This document shows, in pieces, positions 19,650-28,760 of a stretch of DNA of 64,000 nucleotides. The notes beneath the pieces were generated by a model. The model did no database searches. It was not told where the DNA came from and saw nothing but the letters and a program-made list of their open reading frames with translations. Source of the stretch: Lichenifustis flavocetrariae (GTDB lineage: Bacteria; Pseudomonadota; Alphaproteobacteria; Rhizobiales; Beijerinckiaceae); assembly GCF_026130545.1 (NCBI RefSeq), contig NZ_JAMOIM010000010.1, positions 1-64,000 of the forward strand. The letters are read 5' to 3'. Position numbers and translations under genes: made by a program. The first letter of the stretch is position 1. Every line of letters begins with the position of its first letter.

Positions 19650-21041
19650 ATGTCCAAGAGTCCAGTGACCCCACAACGCCCAGCCAGCCGTGCCAAACCC
19701 TGGTCCAAAAAGGCTCAGGACGTCCCCCCCACCCTTCCGCCCGGATTGCCGGCCCGCCTCGCGGCGGCATCGGTTCTGGCTGATGTGATCGGCAGCGGAC
19801 ACGGCGTGGACGAGTTCTTCTCTGGCGAGCCGGTGCATCCGCGCCTGGCGGGCCTCGAACCTCGGGACCGCGCACTCGTGCGCTCAATCGTCATGGTCTC
19901 GCTTCGACGATTGGGAACGATCCGCAAGGCACTCGCGTCCCTGCTTGAGCGGGGCTTGCCCCGGAAATCGGGACCCCTCGAATGGACTCTGATCACCACG
20001 GCCGCGCAACTGCTGTTCCTCGACGTTCCCGATCATGCCGCCGTCAATCTGTGCGTGCAGGCGGTGCGGCACGACCCTCAAAGCCTGCCCTTCGCCTCGC
20101 TTGCCAATGCGGTTGCGCGCAACCTCGCCCGTTTGCGTGAAACGCTGACGGATACGGACCCACTCATCGACACGCCGGCCTGGCTCGCGGCACGTTGGAG
20201 GCTGACCTATGGAGACGGCGGCGTTGCTCAGATCGCGGCTGCCAACCGTGTGGAGCCCCGCCTCGACATTACGGTGAAGAGCGACCCGGAAGGCTGGGCG
20301 GAGAGGCTCGATGGCGACGTCTTGGCCATGAAGTCGATCCGCCTGCGCGGTCATACGCCTGTGCCGGAATTGCCCGGCTATGAGGACGGTGCGTGGTGGG
20401 TGCAGGATGCCGCCGCAGCCCTGCCGGCCCGGTTGCTCGGTGCGGAATGGGGCGAGCGCGTCGCCGATCTATGCGCAGCGCCAGGCGGCAAGACGGCGCA
20501 ACTCGCGATGACTGGTGCGCAGGTCGTGGCGGTCGACCGTTCAGCCGAACGTCTCAAGCGTCTCGCCATCAATATGGAACGGTTGAATCTCAGCGCGGAA
20601 ACCAAGGTGGCGGATATCACCACCTATGAGGCGGCGCCGTTCGATGCCATCCTGCTGGATGCGCCATGTTCCGCCACGGGGACCATGCGGCGGCACCCCG
20701 ATGTCGGTTGGACCAAGCGAATCTCTGACATCTCGACGCTGGCGGCCTTGCAAGCCAAGATGCTCGACCGCGCGGTGTCGCTGCTCCGGCCGGGCGGCCG
20801 CATGGTCTATTGCGTCTGCTCGATCGAACCCGAGGAGGGCGAAGCGCAGATCGCCGCGCTCCTGCGTCGCAATCCTGACATCAATCTCGACCCGATCCGG
20901 GCTGACGAGATCGCCGGGGAAAGCAGCTGGCTCACGGCGAAGAGTGAATTGCGGACGCTGCCCTATTTCAATCCGAGCGCTGCGCCTGGCCTCGAAGGCA
21001 TGGACGGCTTCTACGCCGCCCGTCTTTTGCGGCGGCATTGA
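19650..21041 (+). CDS. rsmB: 16S rRNA m5C967-type methyltransferase RsmB
   Basis: A 463-residue SAM-dependent RNA cytosine-C5 methyltransferase. The N-terminal region (about 35-175) is a NusB-like RNA-binding fold. The catalytic part has the SAM motif DLCAAPGGKTAQL, acidic AVDRSAERLKR, the Pro-Cys motif DAPCSATGTMRRHPD with Cys340, and VCSIEPEEGE with Cys390; two cysteines are the family hallmark. ATG 19650 is chosen at MSKSPVTPQ; an upstream ATG at 19584 would add residues overlapping the promoter region. Alphaproteobacterial genomes often hold several RsmB/RsmF-like paralogues, so the exact target base is inferred. Confidence 0.88.
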   Translation: MSKSPVTPQRPASRAKPWSKKAQDVPPTLPPGLPARLAAASVLADVIGSGHGVDEFFSGEPVHPRLAGLEPRDRALVRSIVMVSLRRLGTIRKALASLLERGLPRKSGPLEWTLITTAAQLLFLDVPDHAAVNLCVQAVRHDPQSLPFASLANAVARNLARLRETLTDTDPLIDTPAWLAARWRLTYGDGGVAQIAAANRVEPRLDITVKSDPEGWAERLDGDVLAMKSIRLRGHTPVPELPGYEDGAWWVQDAAAALPARLLGAEWGERVADLCAAPGGKTAQLAMTGAQVVAVDRSAERLKRLAINMERLNLSAETKVADITTYEAAPFDAILLDAPCSATGTMRRHPDVGWTKRISDISTLAALQAKMLDRAVSLLRPGGRMVYCVCSIEPEEGEAQIAALLRRNPDINLDPIRADEIAGESSWLTAKSELRTLPYFNPSAAPGLEGMDGFYAARLLRRH

Positions 21042-21048
21042 GTTCGGC

Positions 21049-21348
21049 TTAGCGCAGGCGGGCGATCAATCGCCCGACCGCGTAGCCGCCATAGCCGACG
21101 ACGATCTGTGTGAGGGTGAATAACCCGAGTCCCTCGACACCTCCGATGCGACCATGCAGCAGACCGGCCACCCAGCCGTAAAGCAGGGGATCGATCACGA
21201 GCGCGACCACGACCGGCATCCACAGCGGTGCGCGCTGAAGGCCGAACAGCAGGGACGCGATGACAACGGCCCAGCCGTCCCACCGGTCGAGATGGGCCGC
21301 GACACTCCCGTAGATGGTCGCCAGAAGCGCCTGCAGATTGTGAATCAT
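21049..21348 (-). CDS. small hydrophobic membrane protein of unknown function
   Basis: This 99-residue protein has about two to three hydrophobic segments (WAVVIASLLFGL; PVVVALVIDPLLYGWVAGLL; GLFTLTQIVVGYGGYAVGRL). I do not recognise the family. It is convergent with rsmB (7-base gap). An ATG with an upstream purine-rich stretch (gagagcggaatg on the minus strand) and dense hydrophobicity support it being real. Confidence 0.6.
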   Translation of the reverse strand: MIHNLQALLATIYGSVAAHLDRWDGWAVVIASLLFGLQRAPLWMPVVVALVIDPLLYGWVAGLLHGRIGGVEGLGLFTLTQIVVGYGGYAVGRLIARLR

Positions 21349-21577
21349 TCCGCTCTCCTGAGACGCAAGTCGCGCTGATGTGGCGCAAAACAGTGTCGAA
21401 AGTCTTCACGCCTCGTCAGAATCGAGGGTGGAGACGGCATCGGGTTCGGCATCTATAAGGGGATCCTTGTGGCCTTCATGCCGCTGCCGGTCGCGTGCGG
21501 CGGGCCGGAAGCCCACAAAATTCGTCGCAAGGCGAAAAGCCGATGGCGACGTGAAGACGGATGTTGAAGCTTTGTTT

Positions 21578-21618
21578 CCTTTTCCCGCGTCGCGGGAGAA
21601 GGCCTGACGAGGGTGAGC
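21578..21618. repeat. hairpin intergenic repeat of rhizobial type
   Basis: cctttt-cccgc and gcggg-agaagg (21578-21588/21592-21602) form a near-perfect stem with a 3-base loop, followed by a tail, gacgagggtgagc. The pattern 'CCCGC…GCGGGAGAAGG…GAGGGTGAG' is common in intergenic repeats of Hyphomicrobiales. Here the tail also supplies the gagg ribosome-binding site of the next gene. Confidence 0.5.
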
Positions 21619-24033
21619 ATGAAATCCCAAGCCCAGGTGGTTGTGATCGGTGGCGGCGTGGTGGGCGCAAGCGTTCTCTACCACCTCACGAAGGCGGGTT
21701 GGCGCGACGTGATGCTGGTCGAGCGCGCCGAGCTCACGGCGGGGTCCACCTGGCATGCGGCCGGTGGGATGCACACGATCAACGGCGACCCGAACGTCGC
21801 CAAGCTGCAGCAATATACGATCGAGCTCTACAAGGAATTGGAGGCGATCTCCGGCCAGAGCTGCGGCATGCATCTCACGGGCGGCATCATGCTGGCCGGC
21901 ACGCAGGAGCGCATGAACTGGCTCAAGATGGTCAAGGCGCGGGGCCGCTACCTCGGCATGGATCTGGAACTCATCTCGGTCGACGAGGCCGAAAAGCATT
22001 TCCCGATGATGGACAAGAAATATTTCGTGGGCGGGCTCTATGACCCGGTCGAGGGTCACGTCGACCCCTATGGCGTAACGCACGCCTATGCCAAATCGGC
22101 CCAGATCGGCGGTGCCACCATCGAGCGGCAGTGTCGCGTCACCGACCTGCAGCAGCACCCGGACGGGTCATGGGACGTCATCACCGAGAAGGGCACGATC
22201 CATGCCGAGCATGTGGTGAATGCCGGCGGTCTCTGGGCCCGCGAGGTGGGCCGCATGGTCGGCATCGAGCTGCCCGTGCTCGCCATGGAGCACCATTACA
22301 TCATCACCGAGGACATGCCCGAACTCGTCGGCACCCAGGAGCACCTGCACTGCGTCGATTTCGAGGGCGAGATCTACACCCGGCAGGAGCGGCACGGCAT
22401 GTTGCTCGGGACCTACGAGAAGGCCTGCGTGCCGTGGTCCGAGAAAACGACGCCGTGGGATTTCGGCCAGAACCTTTTGCCGAACGATCTCGAACGCATC
22501 GCGCCGGAGCTCGAAGTCGGCTTCGCGCATTTCCCGGCCTTCAACAAGGTCGGCATCAAGAAGATCGTCAACGGCCCCTTCACCTTCGCGCCGGACGGCA
22601 ACCCGCTCATCGGGCCGATCAAGGGCCTCAAGAATTTCTGGTGCGCCTGCGCCGTGATGGCCGGGTTCAGCCAGGGCGGTGGCGTCGGATTGGCGCTCGC
22701 CAATTGGATGACTCAAGGCGACCCCGGTTTCGACATCTGGGGCATGGATGTCGCGCGCTTCGGCGACTGGACGACGCTCGCCTACACCAATGTGAAGGTG
22801 CGCGAGAACTATTCCCGCCGCTTTCGCATCCGCTACCCCAACGAGGAACTGCCGGCCGGTCGCTCCTATCGCACATCGCCGATCTATGACCGGCTCAATG
22901 ACAGGCACGCGGTCTGGGGCGACTATTGCGGCCTGGAGCATCCGCTCTGGTTCGCACCGTCGAAAGACCTCGCCTACGAGGATTTCACGTTCAAGCGGCC
23001 CGATACGCACGATTATGTGGCGGCCGAGGTCAAGGCCGTGCGCGAGGGCGTCGGCATGATCGAGACCACGAACTATGGGAAGTTCGAGGTGACCGGCCCG
23101 AAGGCCGAAGCCTTCCTGGACAAGGTCATGGCCAATCGCATCCCCGCGATCGGCAAAATGGCTTTGACGCCGATGCTGAACCAAAACGGCAAGCTCATCG
23201 GTGATTTCACCATCGGGCGTTGGGCCAAGGACAAGTTCTTCATCGTCGGCACCTATGCGGCCGAGACCTATTACCTGCGCTGGTTCGAGAACTACCTGCC
23301 CGAGAGCGGCTGCACGGTCCGGGCCTGCGCCATGGAATACACCGGCCTCGCCCTTGCCGGCCCCAAGTCGCGCGCTCTGCTGCAAATGCTCGTCTCCGAC
23401 GAACTGTCGACCGCGGCTTTCCCGTTCATGAGCTTCCGCCAGATGGACGTGGGCACACTGCCGGCCTTCGTGGGCCGGGTCAGCTTCACCGGCGACCTCG
23501 GCTACGAGATCTGGGTGAAGGCCGAGTATCAGCGCAGCCTCTACGATCTCCTGACCGAAGCCGGGAAGGACTACGGCCTGAAGCTTTTCGGCGGCCGGGC
23601 GCTGCATGCGATGCGTCTGGAGAAAGGCTTCGGCACCTGGGCGCGCGAGTTCCGGCCGACCTATGGACCGGACGAGGCCGGGCTCGAGCGCTTCGTGGCG
23701 ATGAAAAAGGCGGATTTCGTGGGGCGCGAGGCTGTGGGGCGCATCCGAGCCGAGGGCGGCGGGCCCTTGCGGCTTGTCAACTTCGCAATCGAGACGACAG
23801 ATGCCGATGCGCTTGGCGACGAGCCCGTCTGGCACGACGGCAAAGTCGTTGGATGGGTGACTTCGGGCGGCTATGGCCATAGCGTCGGCCGCTCTCTCGC
23901 CATGGGCTATGTTCCCAAGGCGCTCGCCAAGGAGATCACCGGCTTCGAAATCGAGATCCTGGGCGAACGCCGCGCCGCCGCGCGGGTCGAGGGGGCACCC
24001 TTCGATCCGGACGGGGCACGCATGCGGGCTTAG
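21619..24033 (+). CDS. FAD/GcvT two-domain demethylase (dimethylglycine/sarcosine dehydrogenase type)
   Basis: An 804-residue protein. The N-terminal DAO-type FAD domain (about 5-370) has the dinucleotide motif VIGGGVVGASVLYHL and STWHAAGG, where His46 corresponds to the residue that covalently binds FAD in dimethylglycine dehydrogenases. The C-terminal half (about 420-800) is a GcvT-like tetrahydrofolate-binding module (ALHAMRLEKGFGTW, GHSVGRSLAMGYV). The family removes N-methyl groups from dimethylglycine, sarcosine or related betaines and transfers the C1 unit to THF. I start at ATG 21619, 6 bases after gaggg; GTG 21613 is an alternative. A GFA-family gene follows after 12 bases, so the two probably form an operon. 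The exact substrate is not determined by sequence alone. Confidence 0.85.
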   Translation: MKSQAQVVVIGGGVVGASVLYHLTKAGWRDVMLVERAELTAGSTWHAAGGMHTINGDPNVAKLQQYTIELYKELEAISGQSCGMHLTGGIMLAGTQERMNWLKMVKARGRYLGMDLELISVDEAEKHFPMMDKKYFVGGLYDPVEGHVDPYGVTHAYAKSAQIGGATIERQCRVTDLQQHPDGSWDVITEKGTIHAEHVVNAGGLWAREVGRMVGIELPVLAMEHHYIITEDMPELVGTQEHLHCVDFEGEIYTRQERHGMLLGTYEKACVPWSEKTTPWDFGQNLLPNDLERIAPELEVGFAHFPAFNKVGIKKIVNGPFTFAPDGNPLIGPIKGLKNFWCACAVMAGFSQGGGVGLALANWMTQGDPGFDIWGMDVARFGDWTTLAYTNVKVRENYSRRFRIRYPNEELPAGRSYRTSPIYDRLNDRHAVWGDYCGLEHPLWFAPSKDLAYEDFTFKRPDTHDYVAAEVKAVREGVGMIETTNYGKFEVTGPKAEAFLDKVMANRIPAIGKMALTPMLNQNGKLIGDFTIGRWAKDKFFIVGTYAAETYYLRWFENYLPESGCTVRACAMEYTGLALAGPKSRALLQMLVSDELSTAAFPFMSFRQMDVGTLPAFVGRVSFTGDLGYEIWVKAEYQRSLYDLLTEAGKDYGLKLFGGRALHAMRLEKGFGTWAREFRPTYGPDEAGLERFVAMKKADFVGREAVGRIRAEGGGPLRLVNFAIETTDADALGDEPVWHDGKVVGWVTSGGYGHSVGRSLAMGYVPKALAKEITGFEIEILGERRAAARVEGAPFDPDGARMRA

Positions 24034-24045
24034 CGGGAGAGTGGC

Positions 24046-24444
24046 ATGACGGAGCGGCTCGCCCATTGCTCCTGCGGGGAGTTGCGCGCGCATTGCACGG
24101 GTGAACCGGTGCGCATCTCCGTTTGTCATTGTTTTGCCTGCAAGGCGCGCACCGGCAGCGCTTTTTCCGTTAATGTGACCTTTCTGGCGGACCAAGTGCG
24201 AACTGAAGGCCCGTTCCAAACCTTTGTCCGCATCGCTGTTTCCGGCAGGCAGAACCGCTTTCGGTTCTGCCCCTCCTGCGGCGCAACGGTGTTCTACGAC
24301 ATTGACGCGCGGCCCGGCATGATTTCGGTGCCGGTCGGCGCGTTTACCGATCCTGACTTTCCCGACCCGACCGTGGAGGTCTACGCAGAGCGGCGAGCCC
24401 CATGGTGCAACCTCGATCCGCGGATTGCGGCGGATGACCGATGA
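24046..24444 (+). CDS. GFA/CENP-V family zinc protein (S-hydroxymethylglutathione-synthase-like)
   Basis: A 132-residue single-domain protein with the GFA cysteine pattern: HCSCGELRAHCTG, then CHCFACKARTGS, then FCPSCGATVFY. These cysteines bind zinc in the family, whose founding member promotes condensation of formaldehyde with glutathione; many homologues have other or unknown roles. It lies 12 bases downstream of the demethylase gene with gggagagtgg before the ATG. Since N-demethylation can release formaldehyde, a role handling that product is an attractive inference, not proof. Confidence 0.82.
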   Translation: MTERLAHCSCGELRAHCTGEPVRISVCHCFACKARTGSAFSVNVTFLADQVRTEGPFQTFVRIAVSGRQNRFRFCPSCGATVFYDIDARPGMISVPVGAFTDPDFPDPTVEVYAERRAPWCNLDPRIAADDR

Positions 24445-24782
24445 AGGTCAAGCCGGGGGTGAAGCCTCAGACGATGCTCAGGGATAAGGCAAGCGCACGA
24501 TTGACGCGCAACAACAGCGCATCATCCGCTTTTGCATCCGTTGTAGATAGCTTGCCATACGCCGGGAAGGCCGTGTGGCATCCTGAGCCTGACGCGGCAT
24601 AACACTCTCCATTGCGTCATATGTTACACGAAGCTCCGCGAAGATCCTGAGAGACCCAATCGCCCGCGATCGAGTTCAAGCGCGGTCCACTCGCGCTGTT
24701 GCAGCCACTTTGCGTTATGATCTCGCCGAATCCATTGCCTGGGACCGGTACCCGGGCCGCGATTCATCCGCCGGAGCCTAGC
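24445..24782. other. intergenic region upstream of the gamma-glutamyltransferase gene
   Basis: No open frame with convincing coding character and no strong hairpin were seen in this 338-base gap. It must hold the promoter of the next gene, but no convincing -35/-10 pair stands out. Confidence 0.5.
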
Positions 24783-26387
24783 ATGACTGAAACCCCGAGT
24801 TTTTCGCACGCGGCCGTCGCGGCCCCGCACACGCTTACGGCGCAGGTCGGGCGCGATGTGCTGATCGAGGGCGGCAATGCCATCGAGGCGATGGTCGCCA
24901 TGGCGGCCTCGATCGCGGTGGTCTACCCCCACATGAACGGGCTCGGCGGCGACGGATTCTGGACGATCGGCGAGGCGGGACGCGGCGGCGGTCTCGGAAC
25001 CGTCCGGACGATCCTGGCCGGCGGCCCTGCCGCGCAGGCCGCGACGATCAAGCGCTACCACGACAAGGATCTCGACAAGATCCCGGCGCGTGGCCCGGAT
25101 GCCGCCCTGACGGTGCCCGGCACGGTCGACGGTTGGCGCACGGCTCTCGACCTTTCGACCTCACTCGGCGGCACGCTGCCGGTCGACCGCCTGCTTGGGC
25201 CGGCGATCACCCAGGCGCGCGAAGGTGTGCCGGTATCGCGTTCCGAGGCCTGCGGTGTGCCGAACGAGCGCGCGGCCTTGGAGGCGGCACCAGGCTTTGC
25301 GGAGCATTTCCTCGTCGACGGCAAAACACCGGCGGCCGGCACGTTGCGACGGCAGCCTGCCCTCGCGGCCACCCTCGAACAGCTCACCCACGCGGGCTTG
25401 CGCGACTTCTATCGCGGCGACATCTCTCGCGAGATGGCGGCCGACCTGGAGCGCATCGGCAGCTCCTTGACGCGTGAGGATTTCAGCCGCTTCGAGGCGC
25501 GCTGGCAGAAACCGCTCAGCATCCGCCTCGCCGACTGCACGGTCTACAATACCGCGCCGCCCACGCAAGGGCTGGCTTCGTTGCTGATCCTCGGGCTGTT
25601 CGAGCGGCTCGCCGTCAAGCGCGGGGAGACGTTCGAGCATCTTCACGGATTGATCGAAGCCTCGAAGATCGGCCTCGCGATCCGCGATCACGTCTGCATG
25701 GACCCGCGCTTTTACGCGGGCGATCCCGCCGATTGGCTCACGCCGCAGGCGATCGAGCGCGAAGCGGCGCGCATCAAGACGAACCGCTCGATGCTGCTGC
25801 CTGTCAAATTCGGGCATGGCGATACGATCTGGATGGGGGCCATCGACGCCTCCGGCCTCGCGGTGTCGTTCATCCAGTCGATCTACTGGGAATATGGCTC
25901 CGGATGCGTGCTGCCGCGGACCGGCATTCTCATGAAGAACCGCGGCGTCGCCTTCTCGCTCGACGAGCGCTCGCCGCATGCGCTCATGCCGGGACGCTAT
26001 CCGTTCCACACGCTGAACCCGCCGCTCGCCGCCTTCGATGATGGCCGCGTCCTGTCCTACGGCACGATGGGCGGTGACGGGCAGCCGCAGTTCCAGGCGC
26101 AGGTGTTCTCGCGCTACCGGCTCGGCATGGGGTTGGCCGATGCGGTCGACGCACCCCGCTTCCTGTGGGGCCGCACCTGGGGGGCGGACTCGACCGCAAC
26201 GCATCTCGAAGATCGCTTCGACCCTTCGGTCGTCGCGGCTCTCGAACGAGCCGGCCACGCTGTCACGATCCGGCCCGAGCCCTATGCGGAAGCCTTTGGC
26301 CACGCGGGCGCGGTCTTGCGGCTTCCGGGCGGCCGTCTGGAAGCCACACACGACCCGAGGTCCGATGGTGGACCCGAAGGCTTCTGA
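24783..26387 (+). CDS. gamma-glutamyltransferase-family Ntn hydrolase
   Basis: A 534-residue enzyme of the GGT fold. Evidence: the N-terminal core GGNAIEAMVAMAASIAVVYPHMNGLGGDGF, and the cleavage/nucleophile site GHGDTIWMGAIDASG, where Thr348 should become the N-terminal nucleophile after self-processing. Downstream are YGSGCVLPRTGILMKNRG and GTMGGDGQPQ. The family hydrolyses or transfers gamma-glutamyl groups, or acts on related amides. No signal peptide is visible, which differs from classical periplasmic GGT and suggests a cytosolic YwrD-like subtype. ATG 24783 is chosen at MTETPSF; the upstream in-frame ATG at 24699 is not conserved-looking. It may not share a transcript with the demethylase pair, given the 338-base gap. 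Confidence 0.85.
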   Translation: MTETPSFSHAAVAAPHTLTAQVGRDVLIEGGNAIEAMVAMAASIAVVYPHMNGLGGDGFWTIGEAGRGGGLGTVRTILAGGPAAQAATIKRYHDKDLDKIPARGPDAALTVPGTVDGWRTALDLSTSLGGTLPVDRLLGPAITQAREGVPVSRSEACGVPNERAALEAAPGFAEHFLVDGKTPAAGTLRRQPALAATLEQLTHAGLRDFYRGDISREMAADLERIGSSLTREDFSRFEARWQKPLSIRLADCTVYNTAPPTQGLASLLILGLFERLAVKRGETFEHLHGLIEASKIGLAIRDHVCMDPRFYAGDPADWLTPQAIEREAARIKTNRSMLLPVKFGHGDTIWMGAIDASGLAVSFIQSIYWEYGSGCVLPRTGILMKNRGVAFSLDERSPHALMPGRYPFHTLNPPLAAFDDGRVLSYGTMGGDGQPQFQAQVFSRYRLGMGLADAVDAPRFLWGRTWGADSTATHLEDRFDPSVVAALERAGHAVTIRPEPYAEAFGHAGAVLRLPGGRLEATHDPRSDGGPEGF

Positions 26388-26403
26388 TCAGAGACGCAAG
26401 GCG

Positions 26404-26895
26404 TCAGTGCCGCCTGAGTTCGATGCGAACAGCACGGATGTCCGTGCCCTCCGGGGTGATGGACACGGCCTGCGCGTTGCCCCGGGTGGTCACGTTGAGA
26501 CGGGCCGAAAACCCGAGCCCACTCACGAATGTGGAGATGTCGTTGCCATTGACCTGGCCGGTCACGTCGCCGGTGACCTGCCGGGTCTCCTCGCTCCACG
26601 TCCCGGACAATTGCCCGTTTTCCGCTTGCAGGTTGCTTGTGATTTCAAACTTATAGCTGTCACTCGCGCATCGAAGACCCTGATGCAGGGCGAGCCCGCC
26701 CGAAGCCACCTCGTAGACCGCTTTACAGCGGATACGCTCGTTGTGACCGTCGGTCATGGAGATCGTGCCGCCGCCCGACCAGGCGCCGGGAAGATTGGCG
26801 AAGGGACCGGCGGCCTGCGCTGAGGCCGACTGCGCCAGGCAGGCCAGTGCCGCCAGACATCCCGCGGAGAGTGTTCGAACAATCATCGCTGACAT
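26404..26895 (-). CDS. exported small protein of unknown function
   Basis: A 163-residue protein with a clear signal peptide (MIVRTLSAGCLAALACLAQ, cleavage near SAQAAG). The mature part is beta-rich (AWSGGGTISMTDG, CKAVYEVASGGLAL, LSGTWSEETRQVTGDVTGQV). The pattern 'W.GGG.I…G..ERIRCKA.Y.V' recurs in rhizobial secreted proteins of unknown role. ATG 26895 is preferred since gggggg lies 8 bases upstream; ATG 26904 would touch that run. It is convergent with the GGT gene and co-directional with the TetR gene. Confidence 0.65.
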   Translation of the reverse strand: MSAMIVRTLSAGCLAALACLAQSASAQAAGPFANLPGAWSGGGTISMTDGHNERIRCKAVYEVASGGLALHQGLRCASDSYKFEITSNLQAENGQLSGTWSEETRQVTGDVTGQVNGNDISTFVSGLGFSARLNVTTRGNAQAVSITPEGTDIRAVRIELRRH

Positions 26896-26989
26896 CACAT
26901 TCATCCCCCCAAAGAGCTGACCGGCCCTCTGCCGGTACAGCGGAAGCGGTTCGCCACCGGGGATCGCCCGGCGATGACGGTCCGGTCGG

Positions 26990-27559
26990 CTAAGGCTGAC
27001 ACTCGTCCGTGCGGCCCAATGGCTGTGCGGCTGTCCGCAGGGCAGCGAAGATCGTCTGAGCCTGTTCCGGCGCGAGTTGCGAAAACCCGAGCGTTTGCGA
27101 CACCTGGATGCCGATGACGGCAAACAGCAAGGCCATCCCGAATGGCGGATCGGCGCTCTCGCGTTGAACGTCCTCGAGCACGCTGTGGAACATCGCCTGA
27201 AACTGTTCAAGCGACGAGGAGTTCTCGACCGCCGCCACCAGCAGGGCTCGCGAAAACCCCTCGTCCAGGCCGAATTGTTTGGACGCATGCTCGACCATGC
27301 CAAGCAAAGTGCTGCCCGGTTGTCCGCCGAGCACTTGGGCTTCACGATTGATGCCAGCTTCAACGGCTTTCAGCTTGCGAAGCGCCAGGTTCGTGACGAG
27401 CTCTTCCTTGGTGCGGAAATGATGCAAGACGCCGCCTTTGCTCAGGCCGGCTTCGGCCGCGACGGCGTCCATGGTGAGGCTGCCGATCCCACGGCGGGCG
27501 ATCAGAGCTTCTGCCGCCGCAACGATCTTTTCGAGCGTGACAAGGCTCCGCGCTTGCAT
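26990..27559 (-). CDS. TetR-family regulator of the adjacent RND efflux operon
   Basis: A 189-residue repressor-type protein. The N-terminal helix-turn-helix covers about residues 5-55 (IVAAAEALIARRGIGSLTMD, AGLSKGGVLHHFRTKEEL), and the C-terminal helical region should bind a ligand. It is divergent from the two-adaptor RND operon. A palindrome centred on CTAG (27575-27592) lies in the intergenic gap just upstream of its start, which is the usual arrangement for autoregulation and control of the pump. The inducer is unknown. Confidence 0.9.
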   Translation of the reverse strand: MQARSLVTLEKIVAAAEALIARRGIGSLTMDAVAAEAGLSKGGVLHHFRTKEELVTNLALRKLKAVEAGINREAQVLGGQPGSTLLGMVEHASKQFGLDEGFSRALLVAAVENSSSLEQFQAMFHSVLEDVQRESADPPFGMALLFAVIGIQVSQTLGFSQLAPEQAQTIFAALRTAAQPLGRTDECQP

Positions 27560-27574
27560 TAGCCATCCTTAAAA

Positions 27575-27592
27575 AAACCAACTAGACGGTTT
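27575..27592. promoter_or_regulatory. candidate TetR operator
   Basis: aaaccaactagacggttt is an imperfect 18-base palindrome (14 of 18 positions symmetrical) centred on CTAG, located 16 bases upstream of the TetR start and 68 bases before the first adaptor gene. ACC-N-CTAG-N-GGT palindromes are typical of TetR regulators in this order. Confidence 0.6.
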
Positions 27593-27659
27593 TATTGTAT
27601 CGCGATATGACCCTGCTGACAATTGCGAATGCGCCTGCGGGATGCACAAGGAGGGACCC

Positions 27660-28760
27660 GTGAGCAGAAGTTTTGGACGGCCCTGCGCCGTGCTGAAGCA
27701 CATGGGCGCGGTGCTGGCGGCGTTCTGCACTTTGACCAGGGCGGCCTCGGCCGACGGATCGGGGGCGGACCTGGTCCGTGTTCGAGCCGCCGTTCCTGTG
27801 GAACAACGGGTTTCCCCCGATCTTGCTCTGACAGGAACCATCCAACCCCGGATCCAGACCAACATCGCATTTCGGGTGAACGGCAAAGTGACGACGCGCC
27901 GGGTGGAAGTCGGGCAGCATGTCGGGCCCGACGACGTACTCGCCTCCCTCGATCCCGTCGAACAGCAGGCCGACGTCGACAACGCGACCGCCGCCCTCGA
28001 CTCCGTCAAGGCGCAATTGCAGCAGGCGGAACTCACCTTTGGCCGCCAGCAGAGCCTGCTCTCCAGCGGCTACACGACGCGCGCAAGCTTCGATCAGGCG
28101 CAGGAGACACTGAATACCGCTCGCGCCCAGGTCAATGCAGCACAGGCGGCCCTGAACACCGCCCGCGAGCAGCAAAGCTACACGGAACTCAAGGCGGGCC
28201 AATCCGGCATTATCGTCTCGCGCGACATCGAGGCGGGTCAGGTCGTGCAATCGGGGCAGACCGCCTTCGTGCTGGCGCAGGACGGCCCCCGTGACGCGGT
28301 CTTCGAAATTCCGGAGACGCTGCTCACAGCCCCGCCCAGCGACAAGTCCGTCGATATCGCCTTGCAGGCGAACCCTGAGATCCACTGTACCGGATCGGTG
28401 CGGGAGATCTCCCCCCTTGTCGATCCCGGGACCGGCACGGTGACGGTGAAGATCGGCCTCGACACGACCCCACCGGAGATGACACTCGGCGCCGTCATCG
28501 TGGGGCGGGCTCATTGGGAAGCAAAAATGTCCGTCGTGCTGCCTTGGAGCGCACTCTTCGAGATCGACCGCAAGCCCGCCGTCTGGGTGCTTGACGATCA
28601 GAACAGAGTGTCGCTGAAAACCGTTACGGTGCGCGGCTACATGACCGGATCCGTGTTTCTGGCCGACGGACTTTCGAGCCGGCAGCGCGTGGTGACAGCC
28701 GGCGTTCAGCTGCTTTATCCCGGTCAAACCGTCGATCCCGTGCAGGAGCGCGCGCCATGA
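27660..28760 (+). CDS. RND efflux periplasmic adaptor (membrane fusion protein) 1
   Basis: A 366-residue periplasmic adaptor. An N-terminal signal-like hydrophobic stretch (VLAAFCTLTRAASA) precedes a lipoyl half-motif (QTNIAFRVNGKVTTRRVEVG). A helical hairpin rich in Ala/Gln (QQADVDNATAALDSVKAQLQ … QVNAAQAALNTAREQQ) follows, then the second lipoyl half (YTELKAGQSGIIVSRDIEAG) and beta-barrel domain. GTG 27660 is preferred, 7 bases after a perfect aaggagg; an ATG at 27642 lies upstream of that site. The 3' end overlaps the second adaptor by 4 bases (ATGA). Confidence 0.88.
   Translation: MSRSFGRPCAVLKHMGAVLAAFCTLTRAASADGSGADLVRVRAAVPVEQRVSPDLALTGTIQPRIQTNIAFRVNGKVTTRRVEVGQHVGPDDVLASLDPVEQQADVDNATAALDSVKAQLQQAELTFGRQQSLLSSGYTTRASFDQAQETLNTARAQVNAAQAALNTAREQQSYTELKAGQSGIIVSRDIEAGQVVQSGQTAFVLAQDGPRDAVFEIPETLLTAPPSDKSVDIALQANPEIHCTGSVREISPLVDPGTGTVTVKIGLDTTPPEMTLGAVIVGRAHWEAKMSVVLPWSALFEIDRKPAVWVLDDQNRVSLKTVTVRGYMTGSVFLADGLSSRQRVVTAGVQLLYPGQTVDPVQERAP

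Noticed and set aside
21406-21560. Minus-strand frame tail reading through the gap upstream of the demethylase gene
   Set aside because: It has no good start outside the demethylase gene and no recognisable domain; treated as intergenic.
22168-24219. A 683-codon antisense frame
   Set aside because: Reverse shadow of the FAD/GcvT gene.
25161-26351. A 396-codon antisense frame
   Set aside because: Reverse shadow of the gamma-glutamyltransferase-family gene.
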